DNA of 64,000 nt from Staphylococcus americanisciuri (GTDB lineage: Bacteria > Bacillota > Bacilli > Staphylococcales > Staphylococcaceae): positions 62,001 through 126,000 of the forward strand of contig NZ_JANUXY010000005.1 in the NCBI RefSeq assembly GCF_024814435.1. The letters are read 5' to 3'. A model generated the notes under the pieces. It saw only the letters and a list, made by a program, of their open reading frames with translations, did no database searches and was not told where the DNA came from. Made by a program: the position numbers and the translations under genes. Shown one piece after another: positions 1 through 7,991 of the stretch; the stretch's first letter is position 1, and each line of letters starts with the position of its first letter.

Positions 1-366
1 TACCATGCAACCTACCACTGCAAACGCATTAGATTCCTCAATCGAAGAGGCAAAAATAGTGTGTTTCGGTACAACATATTGCAATACCTCACCTTGATCA
101 ACATTCAATCCTAACTTCATAGTTTCATAGGTATGATCCGGATGAATCATATGAATCGTCAATGTTACTCCTGCATGAAAATACCATATCTCATCAGCAT
201 CTATTTGATGAAAATGAGAGATATTCGTATCTTCTAAAAGAAAATAAATACTAGAATAATTCGGACGTTCTCCTTGTGTATCGGAGCTTAAGATTGTTTG
301 ACGATAATAACCACCCTCAGGATGTGGCGTTAATGCTAAATTTTCAATCCAATCCTTCACTTCCAT
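1..366 (-). CDS. Cupin-5 (DUF985) family protein, C-terminus cut by window edge
   Basis: The visible 122 codons carry the features of the DUF985/cupin-5 family: an N-terminal HPEGGYYR motif, a central stretch FHQIDADEIWYFHAG with the conserved His and Glu, and a later VVPKHTIFAS segment followed by VVGCMV, where the family normally continues into a P-G-F motif that lies beyond the window. The ATG at 366 follows an AGGGAGGTTC ribosome site. The fold is a small beta barrel. A sugar- or metal-binding role is often assumed for the family, but no reaction is established. It starts 18 bp after the yebC stop on the same strand, so the two are probably co-transcribed. Confidence 0.85.
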   Translation of the reverse strand, partial: MEVKDWIENLALTPHPEGGYYRQTILSSDTQGERPNYSSIYFLLEDTNISHFHQIDADEIWYFHAGVTLTIHMIHPDHTYETMKLGLNVDQGEVLQYVVPKHTIFASSIEESNAFAVVGCMV

Positions 367-384
367 AGATGAACCTCCCTGTTA

Positions 385-1098
385 TTATAATGCTACGTTG
401 TGGTATACATGTTGTACATCTTCAAGATCTTCTAATACATCGATTAGTTTTTCAAACGTTGCTAAATCATCACCCGATAACTGAACTTCAGATTGTGGCA
501 ACATTTCTAATTCAGCCACTTCAAAGTCTTGAACACCCAACGCACGTAATGCTTGTTGTACCGCTGCAAATTGATCTGGCTCAGCATAGACGATTGTTAG
601 CCCACCTTCTTCAATAACATCACGGACATCGATATCTTGTTCCATCAATTGTTCTAAAACTGTATCTGCATCATAACCTTCAAATGCAAATGTTGCTGTG
701 TGATCAAACATATATGCAACTGAGCCTGACACACCCATGTTACCGCCATTCTTACCAAAAGCAGCACGTACATCAGAAGCTGTACGGTTAACATTATTCG
801 TTAAAGCATCAACGATTAACATAGAACCACTTGGACCAAAGCCTTCATAGCGTAACGCATCAAAGTTCTCCTCGCCGCCACCTTTTGCTTTATCAATTGC
901 TCTATCTATAATATGGTTCGGTACAGAATATGTTTTTGCACGCTCTAAGACAAACTTTAATGCTTGGTTAGATTCCGGATCTGGTTCACCTGACTTCGCC
1001 GCTACATAAATTTCTTTACCAAACTTTGCATAAATACGGCTTGTGTTCTTATCCTTTTGTGCTTTTTTCTCCTTAATGTTATTCCATTTACGTCCCAT
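385..1098 (-). CDS. yebC: YebC/PmpR family protein
   Basis: The protein has 237 residues, the usual length, with the family N-terminus [16 protein letters not shown], the [22 protein letters not shown] block, and the [14 protein letters not shown] motif in the middle domain. YebC proteins were first described as DNA-binding regulators. Members of the family have since been implicated in helping ribosomes through difficult sequences such as polyproline, so the role in this species is open. The gene lies downstream of the thiazole operon with a 76-bp gap and is followed closely by the cupin gene. A staphylococcal orthologue sits in a similar neighbourhood near the LysM-CHAP and pit genes. Confidence 0.93.
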   Translation of the reverse strand: MGRKWNNIKEKKAQKDKNTSRIYAKFGKEIYVAAKSGEPDPESNQALKFVLERAKTYSVPNHIIDRAIDKAKGGGEENFDALRYEGFGPSGSMLIVDALTNNVNRTASDVRAAFGKNGGNMGVSGSVAYMFDHTATFAFEGYDADTVLEQLMEQDIDVRDVIEEGGLTIVYAEPDQFAAVQQALRALGVQDFEVAELEMLPQSEVQLSGDDLATFEKLIDVLEDLEDVQHVYHNVAL

Positions 1099-1174
1099 TC
1101 TTCCATCTCGCTTTCAATTGCTTTTTAGATTACCCCTTATTATACATGGTATTTTTAACTGAAAGCAACACGTG

Positions 1175-2176
1175 TCAATCAGGAACGACTATGAATAACT
1201 GCTGACACAAACTTTCTGCTTCATCAACAGTAGCAGCACCATAGATGAGTATCCGACCATCCTGATATAAGGTCATCTCATATCCTTGATACATTAAGCG
1301 TTTCACATAAGCATTTGCAACTGTCACCGTCACTTGTGGCTGTAATGGTGCTTGAAAATAGTGTGGGGCTAAACGGAATTGAAATGCTCCCCCACAGAGT
1401 GCACGGACACGATCAACATGCATGTGTCCAAGTCGTTGATACTGTTGGCGTGCACAAACCATACAGTCCTCTTCTTTCAACGCCGAGATATCTACCGTAC
1501 GCATTTTGCCACGATATATATCGATGGACATCATTTGACTTGTCAATGTCCCATGCATTATATATCGGAATACTTCTGCAACCATTAAGCTACACGCTAT
1601 ATGGACAGCTGGTGGTAATACGCCATTGATTTCACAACGCTCCATTGTTTCCGGGACTTCTGGCAAGATACATTGTAAACAAGGACCATCGTTATGAATG
1701 GGTAAAATACTTACTTGGCTCCCAACGACTGCACCGTAAATATACGGAATGCTGAGCTTCCTTGTCGCTTCATTCAATAAATAGCGCATATCAAATGTAT
1801 CCATACCGTCTAATACGATATCTGGCTTAGCTTCTTCCAATATCGCTAAAATATTTTGTGGTGTTATCTCTTGATTACGTGCAATTACTTCTACCTCTTG
1901 ATTCATTGCTTGTAGATGACGCTGTAACGCTATAACTTTCGGAAGCATTGCCTCTGCGTCTTTCTCTATATAACCACTTTGTCGATGCAAATTGGACAAT
2001 GTCACAATATCTTTATCAACAAGAGTAATATGCCCAACACCACTGCGTACAAGTTGTTCTGCGACACCACTACCAAGTGCACCAACGCCCATGACGATCA
2101 CACGTAGCTGTTGTAATTGTCGCTGACCGTCCATACCAAAATGAGGATATTGGATCTGTCTATCATAGCGCGTCAT
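1175..2176 (-). CDS. thiF: ThiF/MoeB-type sulfur-carrier adenylyltransferase
   Basis: This is an E1-like enzyme that adenylates the C-terminal glycine of ThiS so that sulfur can be added for thiazole formation. The 333-residue protein begins with the typical YDRQI...FG.dGQ segment, has the nucleotide loop GVGALGSGVAEQL around residues 30-43 and the DKD-x-V-xxSNLHRQ motif around 54-69. Two CxxC pairs (CLQC near 170, CMVC near 240) would hold the structural zinc. It is the last gene of the thiazole operon. Its start overlaps the thiG stop at position 2176. A C-terminal tail of about 80 residues after the second CxxC shows no rhodanese signature. Confidence 0.9.
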   Translation of the reverse strand: MTRYDRQIQYPHFGMDGQRQLQQLRVIVMGVGALGSGVAEQLVRSGVGHITLVDKDIVTLSNLHRQSGYIEKDAEAMLPKVIALQRHLQAMNQEVEVIARNQEITPQNILAILEEAKPDIVLDGMDTFDMRYLLNEATRKLSIPYIYGAVVGSQVSILPIHNDGPCLQCILPEVPETMERCEINGVLPPAVHIACSLMVAEVFRYIMHGTLTSQMMSIDIYRGKMRTVDISALKEEDCMVCARQQYQRLGHMHVDRVRALCGGAFQFRLAPHYFQAPLQPQVTVTVANAYVKRLMYQGYEMTLYQDGRILIYGAATVDEAESLCQQLFIVVPD

Positions 2177-2943
2177 TACAAAAAGCCGAGTCCTTCTGAT
2201 GGGCTAGACTGCACCGCATTGTATTTAATTGGAATACGACCTGCTTCATAGCTCAATCGTCCCGCTTCAATCCCTTTTTTCATCGCTTCTGCCATTTTAA
2301 CTGGGTCTTTAGCACGTGACACTGCTGAATTCAATAAAATGGCATCTGCTCCGAGTTCCATTGCTTCAGCACAGTCTTTAGCCGAACCAATTCCCGCATC
2401 AACAATAACAGGAACATTACTTTTTTCAATAATATAACGCAAATTAAGTGGATTGCTAATACCACGACCTGTCCCTATTGGTGACGCCAATGGCATAATC
2501 GCATGTACACCTAATGCTTCTAAACGACGTGCCAACACAACGTCATCTGAAATATATGGACAGACAATATAACCTTTAGCTAACAACATCTCACATGCTT
2601 TATACGTTTCAAATGGATCTGGTAATAACGTATCGTCATCGCCTATAACTTCTACCTTAATCATATCGCATACGCCCGCTTCATTTGCCAACTCCGCAAT
2701 GCGCACTGCTTCTTCTGCCGTTTTTGCACCTGCTGTATTAGGAAATGTCACAAACTGCTCTAAGTCGACATTCGCAAGTGGGTTCGGTAAATCACGATCA
2801 TACAAATGCATACGGCGCACCGCAAACGTTAATACTTCTGTTCCTGAAGCCGCAATCGCTGCACTTTGAACGTGCTCGTCATCAAACTTTCCTGTCCCTA
2901 AAAATAGTCTTGATTGAAATTTTAAATTACCAATATTAAACAT
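2176..2943 (-). CDS. thiG: Thiazole synthase
   Basis: ThiG condenses deoxyxylulose phosphate, dehydroglycine and ThiS-bound sulfur into the thiazole phosphate moiety of thiamine. The 255-residue barrel protein has the family pattern: FLGTGKF near the N-terminus, [16 protein letters not shown] around residues 68-83, the IKVEVIGDD segment, [12 protein letters not shown] around 151-162, and [29 protein letters not shown] phosphate-binding motifs at 179-204. It lies between thiS and thiF with essentially no spacing, which indicates translational coupling and fits the known ThiS-ThiG-ThiF partnership. Confidence 0.95.
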   Translation of the reverse strand: MFNIGNLKFQSRLFLGTGKFDDEHVQSAAIAASGTEVLTFAVRRMHLYDRDLPNPLANVDLEQFVTFPNTAGAKTAEEAVRIAELANEAGVCDMIKVEVIGDDDTLLPDPFETYKACEMLLAKGYIVCPYISDDVVLARRLEALGVHAIMPLASPIGTGRGISNPLNLRYIIEKSNVPVIVDAGIGSAKDCAEAMELGADAILLNSAVSRAKDPVKMAEAMKKGIEAGRLSYEAGRIPIKYNAVQSSPSEGLGFL

Positions 2944-2944
2944 G

Positions 2945-3148
2945 CTATCCGCCTCCTACAAATTCTAATAACTCTAAACGATCATCTGGACGTAAATACG
3001 TTGTCGCCCATAATGAACGTTTCACAACCGCTTCATTATGTTCTACTGCCATGCGTTTCGCTTCAATACCAAAGTGATTCAACACATCTTGAATGGTCGT
3101 CTCAGACTCAAATTGCTGGCGCTCACCATTCACATAAATAGCTATCAT
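2945..3148 (-). CDS. thiS: Sulfur carrier protein ThiS
   Basis: This small 67-residue protein has a ubiquitin-like fold and ends in VGGG. The terminal Gly-Gly is adenylated by ThiF and then carries sulfur as a thiocarboxylate for ThiG. The start [13 protein letters not shown] and the late [13 protein letters not shown] match the family. The gene stops 1 bp before thiG and follows the TenI-like gene by 1 bp, so it sits in the middle of a tightly packed operon. Confidence 0.92.
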   Translation of the reverse strand: MIAIYVNGERQQFESETTIQDVLNHFGIEAKRMAVEHNEAVVKRSLWATTYLRPDDRLELLEFVGGG

Positions 3149-3149
3149 G

Positions 3150-3746
3150 TCATTTCCTCCCTCTTTTGATTATCTGCCACTGTTGTACCATCACATCAAA
3201 CGTCTCCTTTGATGTCTCGAATGCGCTTCGAATACAAGCAATCCCTGCAAAATGTGATGTTACGTCTGATACAGTCGCCATATCTATGCCACCAATTGCG
3301 ATTAATGGCCACTGTACCGATAATGCCTGTCTCTGTTCTTCAATTGTGCGTGGCGCTTGCCCCGGTTTTGAAGCCGACGAAAAAATATGACCGTAGATAC
3401 CAAAATCTAAATAATGCTTACGCGCTTCTATAATACTTGCCATACAATGGACAGACATGCTAACAGAATAAGATGGGTTTTGATCTTTCAATCGATATGC
3501 TGTTGTATCGCCTTCTCTAAAGTGCAAGCGTCGAATGCCTAAGCGTTTTGCCAACGTAATATCTGTATGCACAATCACTTTAGACTTTGGAAAGCCTGTA
3601 TCTAACAACATCACAATCCAATGCGCCAACATTTCTTGCCCCATCGGTGTGCGTAATATGACACCAGATATTCGTGGCGCAATACACAACAAACGCTCAA
3701 TATGCTTCATCGTTAGATTTTCGTACGGTGTCACTACAATAATCAT
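3150..3746 (-). CDS. tenI: ThiE/TenI-like thiamine phosphate synthase-fold protein
   Basis: First gene of the TPP-riboswitch operon. The 198-residue protein has the thiamine-phosphate-synthase barrel pattern: a short VILRTPM strand, the VHTD strand, LHFREGD, SVSVHCMAS-like SMSVHC, then the phosphate-binding region HIFSSASKPGQAP and the LIAIGGID strand. It is closer to TenI (thiazole tautomerase) than to true ThiE because several substrate residues of the TMP synthase pattern are altered, but that distinction is inference. In Bacillus the equivalent position is tenI, followed by thiO, which is absent here. The start has a GGAGGCGTCAC leader. Confidence 0.8.
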   Translation of the reverse strand: MIIVVTPYENLTMKHIERLLCIAPRISGVILRTPMGQEMLAHWIVMLLDTGFPKSKVIVHTDITLAKRLGIRRLHFREGDTTAYRLKDQNPSYSVSMSVHCMASIIEARKHYLDFGIYGHIFSSASKPGQAPRTIEEQRQALSVQWPLIAIGGIDMATVSDVTSHFAGIACIRSAFETSKETFDVMVQQWQIIKRGRK

Positions 3747-3780
3747 GTGACGCCTCCTTATTTAAAATGAATGCCAAATA

Positions 3781-3816
3781 AAAAAACCACCTTTCTACAC
3801 AACAGTAGAAAAGTAG
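3781..3816 (-). terminator. Riboswitch-controlled intrinsic terminator
   Basis: Read on the minus strand, two 12-base arms (3805-3816 and 3787-3798) pair completely, including G-U pairs, around a 6-base loop, and are followed by seven U in a row. It lies between the TPP aptamer and the start of the first thiazole gene at 3746. That is the classic arrangement for premature termination when thiamine pyrophosphate is bound. Confidence 0.85.
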
Positions 3817-3840
3817 CTTTACATCTATGCTTAAGCAAAA

Positions 3841-3933
3841 CCACTTTCCTACGCCAGTACTAACTGGATCAGGTTCAGGAATTTTGAATGAAGTATTCAA
3901 TCTCAGCCGACACATCTCGCGGCACTTCCAGTG
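3841..3933 (-). promoter_or_regulatory. TPP riboswitch (THI element)
   Basis: The minus strand contains the two invariant TPP-aptamer blocks: GGCTGAGATT (about 3899-3908) and CCTGAACCTGATCCAG (about 3857-3872), the latter followed by TTAGTACTGGCG and AGGAAAGTGG. The outer P1 helix can form between CCACT at 3929-3933 and AGTGG at 3841-3845. This establishes TPP-dependent control of the tenI-thiS-thiG-thiF operon. Together with the terminator just downstream, the mode is transcription attenuation. Confidence 0.96.
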
Positions 3934-4019
3934 GATCATTTTGTATTCAATTGATAATTACTGTATGTCTTTCTATTATTATCATAGTAAAAAGTTGTCT
4001 ATGAATCAATGAAAATTCA

Positions 4020-4646
4020 TTATTGTCGTCGCATCGTTTGTGCTAAGTTTAGAGCATGACGAATAATACGGAATAAGTTTAGAAATAAGTTGAAACCCAT
4101 TTCTCTTGGCGCAAAGGCACCACGCTTTAATCTGTTGAAGTCATACAATGTATACAGTAGGAAAAGTAATAGTCCCACGACTGAGATTACTGTGTATAGC
4201 ATTGGAATATGAAAAATCCATGCGACAATACTCATACAAATCAAAGCAATTAACGTTACAAACAAGTATCTTCCCATACTTGAGGCATCACGTATTACGA
4301 AAAAGCCGAGCACACCGAATACGACAAAACCTGTAATCGCTAATAAAACCACCATTAAAAATGTCTGTGCCCCGAGATCTGCCAGCGAATATATAAACGT
4401 CGCATATGACAGCAGCCCTACGACAATCGTGTATATATGCGAAATAATAGGCCCACTAAAGCGCGCACGTTGTACGACCATTGTGACAAGTATAAGTAAT
4501 GCTAGGGCGATAGACATCGGTTGACGCCATGCTGCCGGCAAATATTGTCCAAAATATACAGATATCCCAAATATCAGCCAATAGTACATAAAAAATAACC
4601 AAACTTGACCATATCTAGACGATCTTGTTTCTGTTCTTGCGTTCAT
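4020..4646 (-). CDS. Bax inhibitor-1/YccA family membrane protein
   Basis: The 208-residue protein has about seven hydrophobic segments and ends with the family signature LYDFNRLKRGAF followed by a short amphipathic C-terminal helix. Members of the family are pH-sensitive calcium leak channels or membrane-protease regulators in studied cases. The function in staphylococci is not established. The start has an AAAGGAGATTTTT leader. It is divergent from the LysM-CHAP hydrolase and lies 85 bp upstream of the TPP riboswitch leader on the same strand, with no obvious terminator in between, so some read-through into the thiamine leader is possible. Confidence 0.8.
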   Translation of the reverse strand: MNARTETRSSRYGQVWLFFMYYWLIFGISVYFGQYLPAAWRQPMSIALALLILVTMVVQRARFSGPIISHIYTIVVGLLSYATFIYSLADLGAQTFLMVVLLAITGFVVFGVLGFFVIRDASSMGRYLFVTLIALICMSIVAWIFHIPMLYTVISVVGLLLFLLYTLYDFNRLKRGAFAPREMGFNLFLNLFRIIRHALNLAQTMRRQ

Positions 4647-4797
4647 AAAAATCTCCTTTTGTTAAGCATTTGCAAAGTAAAAATGTTACAAAAATATTGA
4701 ATGATACTAAAGGTGAATACAGACGTAATATACCACATGTTAACAGGTTTAATCGTTTTCTAACAAAATGAATGTGACACCTAAACATTTTAAATTC

Positions 4798-4814
4798 ATT
4801 ACAGATTCGTAACA
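4798..4814 (-). promoter_or_regulatory. Putative WalR binding site
   Basis: The minus strand reads TGTTAC, five bases, TGTAAT, a perfect match to the published WalR (YycF) direct-repeat pattern TGTWAH-N5-TGTWAH. It lies about 95 bp upstream of the start of the LysM-CHAP gene. WalKR is known to control wall hydrolases of this type in staphylococci. Operation at this site is inferred from the match alone. Confidence 0.65.
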
Positions 4815-4909
4815 TCTCCCACAAATGAATAGATATTTGATAATATATACAAGAATAACAGAATAAGCGTACAAAATATACGGATATAGATATATAAGGA
4901 GGCAATACA

Positions 4910-5755
4910 TTGAAAAAGTTCGCATTTGCACTTACGGTAACATCCGGAGCGGCAGCGGTTCTTGCACATCAAGACGCACAAGCTTCAACACAACACGCAG
5001 TACAAGCAGGTGATTCGTTATGGACAGTTGCAGCACAGTACGGAACAACAGTTGATGCCATCAAGCAAGCGAATGGCCTAACAAGCAATATGATTTTCCC
5101 TGGACAAACGTTATCAATCGGTGGCGATAACGCCGTTCAAGACACAACACAATATAATGGTGTGTCAACAATGAGCACGTCAGGTAGTGGTCATACAGTT
5201 ATAGCTGGCGAATCTTTAAATATTATTGCTGCACAATATGGCGTATCTGTTCAAGATTTGATGAATGCAAATGGCTTAAGTGGCTATTTGATTCATCCGA
5301 ACCAAACATTACAAATTCCTGGACAATCAGGTTATGCGGCAACAACGACTGCTAATACAGCAAGTGCGGGTGGCGCAACTGGCACAACACAAGCTAACGG
5401 TGGTTATAGTTCTCCAACATTCAACCATCAAAACTTATATACTTGGGGTCAGTGTACTTGGCATGCTTTCAATCGTCGCGCTGAAACAGGACAAGCTATT
5501 AGCACATACTGGTGGAATGCAGATCACTGGGCAAACCGCGCAATCGCTGACGGTTACACTGTAAACAATATTCCTCAAGCAGGTGCTATCATGCAATCAT
5601 ACGAAGGTCCAGTTGGTCACGTGGCATATGTTGAACGCGTCAATCCAGACGGTAGTGTGTTAGTGTCAGAAATGAACTACAACACACCTCCAGGTCAAGT
5701 GGGTTACCGTACAGTTCCAGCTTCACTTACAAGCTCATATAATTACATTCATTAA
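4910..5755 (+). CDS. Secreted LysM-CHAP peptidoglycan hydrolase (SsaA/Sle1-like)
   Basis: The 281-residue exported protein has a signal peptide ending near DAQAS (residue 26), two LysM modules at about 28-70 and 93-137 that bind peptidoglycan, a Thr/Ala/Gly-rich linker, and a C-terminal CHAP domain (about 165-281) with the catalytic Cys in GQCTWH and the His in GPVGHVAYVE. Such enzymes cleave the stem-peptide or cross-bridge and help daughter cells separate. Translation starts at a TTG (4910-4912) placed 7 bases after a strong AAGGAGG. The same gene order beside pit occurs in S. aureus. A WalR-type site lies upstream and an intrinsic terminator follows. Confidence 0.92.
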   Translation: MKKFAFALTVTSGAAAVLAHQDAQASTQHAVQAGDSLWTVAAQYGTTVDAIKQANGLTSNMIFPGQTLSIGGDNAVQDTTQYNGVSTMSTSGSGHTVIAGESLNIIAAQYGVSVQDLMNANGLSGYLIHPNQTLQIPGQSGYAATTTANTASAGGATGTTQANGGYSSPTFNHQNLYTWGQCTWHAFNRRAETGQAISTYWWNADHWANRAIADGYTVNNIPQAGAIMQSYEGPVGHVAYVERVNPDGSVLVSEMNYNTPPGQVGYRTVPASLTSSYNYIH

Positions 5756-5762
5756 TAGTAAA

Positions 5763-5804
5763 AGCGGACGTGTGTACACATTCATTGGCATGCGTCCGTT
5801 TTTT
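5763..5804 (+). terminator. Intrinsic terminator of the LysM-CHAP gene
   Basis: A GC-rich stem (CGGACG at 5765-5770 with CGTCCG at 5793-5798) is followed by a run of T, 8 bases after the stop codon. Confidence 0.8.
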
Positions 5805-5838
5805 ATATTCGATTCTACAACCATTATTCAATATGTGA

Positions 5839-6022
5839 AGTACTTATGATGAACTCAAAAAGGAACATCATTCGATTAAAGACTAGAACATTAACGGAAA
5901 ATATTACCCAGAGTGGGAAGAATGTTTAAAAAGCAGTAACTGACTGGCGTAAATATACTGGCAAACCTGTGAACGTGATGCCACACATATTTGAAAGGAT
6001 TAGTAATACAACAAAGGATTGA
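5839..6022 (+). pseudogene. Decayed gene remnant with one stop and one frameshift
   Basis: Between two terminators there is a stretch that still reads like protein. From 5839 one frame gives STYDELKKEHHSIKD, a stop, then NINGKYYPEWEECLKSSN. A shift of frame then gives DWRKYTGKPVNVMPHI and on to a stop at 6020-6022. The aromatic and charged composition differs from the surrounding non-coding DNA. I do not recognise the family. The 3' end runs into the pit terminator. The reading as a remnant is inference from the composition and the coherent halves. Confidence 0.45.
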
Positions 6023-6049
6023 GACTTTTATGTGCCTCAATCCTTTGTT
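6010..6049 (-). terminator. Intrinsic terminator of the pit gene
   Basis: A 14-bp perfect stem (6010-6023 with 6036-6049, core AAAGGATTGAG/CTCAATCCTTT) lies 6 bases beyond the pit stop codon. T-rich flanks make it usable in both directions. Confidence 0.8.
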
Positions 6050-6054
6050 TTATA

Positions 6055-7053
6055 CTATAAAAATAGACTTAATATGAAATAAATCAATCCTGCAAGTACC
6101 GCAGAAATTGGTAATGTAATCACCCATGTTACTATCATACGTTTCGCAGTATTCCAATGAACACCTTTAATACGATTCGCAGATCCTACCCCAAGGATAG
6201 AAGATGATACAACATGTGTTGTAGAGAGTGGAAAATGCAAAGATGACGCAACAAAAATGGTTAACGCTGATGATAAATCAGCCGCCGCACCATTTGCTGG
6301 ACGAATTTTCATGATATTACCACCCACGGTTTTAATGATTTTCCAACCACCGACTGCTGTACCTAAGCCCATCGCTGCCGCACAAGATACTTTGACCCAC
6401 AATGCAGGTTCAACACTCGTTTGCATACCCGATACAATGAGGGCCATCGTAATAATCCCCATTGACTTTTGTGCATCGTTTGTACCATGAGAAAACGATT
6501 GTAACGACGCTGTAAAAATTTGGAAATAGCGGAAGTTACGATTCGTACGCGCCAAGTTTGCATTTTTAAACACACGCTTCACAATTGAATACATAATATA
6601 ACCGACTGTAAATGCAATGACTGGTGACAACAATAATACAAGAACAATTCTTGTGAAACCTTGATAATGTAATACGCCAAAACCTGCTGATGCGATAGCT
6701 GCACCTGCAATTGCGCCGATTAAAGCATGTGATGACGAGCTTGGAATACCATAATACCATGTTACTAAGTTCCAAATAATGGCCGCCAAAATCGCTGCAA
6801 GTACAACGGCCAAACCATTATCAAGATGGAAAGGATTAACGATTTCTTTCGTGATTGTCGATGCAACACCCGTGAATGTTAACGCACCGATAAAGTTCAT
6901 AATCGCCGCTAAAAAGATGGCATGTCGCGGTGACAGTGCACGTGTTGAAACGGCTGTAGCTACTGCATTCGCTGTGTCATGAAATCCATTGATGAAGTCA
7001 AAAACTAGCGAGAATATAATAATAGCTACTGTTATAAACATCAAATACTCCAT
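6055..7053 (-). CDS. pit: Low-affinity inorganic phosphate transporter (PiT family)
   Basis: The 332-residue integral membrane protein imports metal-phosphate with cations. It carries the duplicated PiT signatures: FINGFHDTANAVAT at about residues 20-33, and near residue 190 SHGTNDAQKSMG, plus PSSSSHALIGAI at about 103-115 and PLSTTHVVSSSILGVG near 275-290. It follows the DUF47 gene with a 13-bp gap, the usual pairing in Firmicutes, where the DUF47 (PhoU-like) partner is thought to regulate the permease. S. aureus has the same pair next to vraG. The promoter appears to lie upstream of the DUF47 gene. Confidence 0.93.
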   Translation of the reverse strand: MEYLMFITVAIIIFSLVFDFINGFHDTANAVATAVSTRALSPRHAIFLAAIMNFIGALTFTGVASTITKEIVNPFHLDNGLAVVLAAILAAIIWNLVTWYYGIPSSSSHALIGAIAGAAIASAGFGVLHYQGFTRIVLVLLLSPVIAFTVGYIMYSIVKRVFKNANLARTNRNFRYFQIFTASLQSFSHGTNDAQKSMGIITMALIVSGMQTSVEPALWVKVSCAAAMGLGTAVGGWKIIKTVGGNIMKIRPANGAAADLSSALTIFVASSLHFPLSTTHVVSSSILGVGSANRIKGVHWNTAKRMIVTWVITLPISAVLAGLIYFILSLFL

Positions 7054-7066
7054 AAGTGAGGACTCC

Positions 7067-7684
7067 TTAGCTATTTTTCATGATAATTGTTTCAAAGTTG
7101 TTTGCGACTGTTTGACAACGATCCGCGATATTTTCCAAGTTTTCATAGATATCTTTAATTTTAATTAAAGTAATCGGATCCGTTTCGCTATTAAAGATGT
7201 GTTTAATTGATTGACGCAAAATGCCGTCACAATTTGTTTCATATTCTTTAATATTAATAGAATGTACACGCATATGTGACAATTTTTTCTCAGTCATCAA
7301 ACCAATAGCTAATTTCATTTCCCCAATGGCTTTTTGGATGTTTTCCACAAATTCCAACATGTACTCATCTGAATATTCAATTGAGTACATTTCAAACATT
7401 GCCGACGTCTCCTCCATCGCATCAAGTACGTCATCAATCGCATTACATAATGACATAATATCTTCACGCTCGATTGGTGTAATAAATGTTTGGTTCAAGT
7501 CTGTAATAACTTGATGCATCAAATCGTCTCCGTGAGATTCGTACGTCTTAATGTTTTCGGCATAAGTTCTCAAATCTAGATGTGTTTTAAAATCCATCTT
7601 GCCGAACTCAACTGCAGCTCGATCCAAGTTGAAAATCATATCCTCTAGACGTTCCATGAACTTATCCTTTTTTTTCCTAATCAT
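7067..7684 (-). CDS. DUF47 PhoU-like regulator of phosphate permease
   Basis: The protein has 205 residues from the ATG at 7684, which is preceded by GGAGGATTTAAC; an in-frame start ten codons further up has no ribosome site. It is largely alpha-helical with the acidic metal-binding helices typical of PhoU-like proteins (segments ERLEDMIFNLDRAAVEFGKMD, FITPIEREDIMSLCNAIDDVLDAME, KIKDIYENLENIADRCQTVANNFE). Its immediate 3' neighbour is the PiT permease, and it probably controls uptake through that protein. This is known context for the family, not shown here. Confidence 0.88.
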   Translation of the reverse strand: MIRKKKDKFMERLEDMIFNLDRAAVEFGKMDFKTHLDLRTYAENIKTYESHGDDLMHQVITDLNQTFITPIEREDIMSLCNAIDDVLDAMEETSAMFEMYSIEYSDEYMLEFVENIQKAIGEMKLAIGLMTEKKLSHMRVHSINIKEYETNCDGILRQSIKHIFNSETDPITLIKIKDIYENLENIADRCQTVANNFETIIMKNS

Positions 7685-7742
7685 GTTAAATCCTCCGATC
7701 AGCGATTGGTACAATCACTTTGATAGTTGTTTTGTTAACTTT

Positions 7743-7771
7743 ATTATAAAACAGTGTGAATTCATTGTTAA
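7743..7771 (-). promoter_or_regulatory. Sigma-A promoter of the DUF47-pit operon
   Basis: On the minus strand TTAACA (7766-7771) is separated by 17 bp from a perfect TATAAT (7743-7748). This places the transcription start near 7736, about 50 bases before the start codon. Confidence 0.7.
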
Positions 7772-7947
7772 CCTATAAACATATAGATTGTCCCAAATTG
7801 CCGTTTGTTTATTCAAATGACTTGACGTCACTTGTTTTCATTAAGATTTCATAATACCTATTTGAAAGTATCACATATTCTGGCAACCGACAATTACATT
7901 TACAAAACCTTAACATTTTTTTTACTTATCACTATAGGATAAACAGA

Positions 7948-7980
7948 CACCCCAAACATTGTTCTTGATTGTTTGGGGTG
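7948..7980 (-). terminator. Terminator hairpin after vraG
   Basis: An 11-bp perfect stem (7948-7958 with 7970-7980, CACCCCAAACA/TGTTTGGGGTG) lies 12 bases after the vraG stop. The U-tract on the vraG side is weak (TCTGTTTATC). Confidence 0.65.
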
Positions 7981-7991
7981 TTCACTATTTA

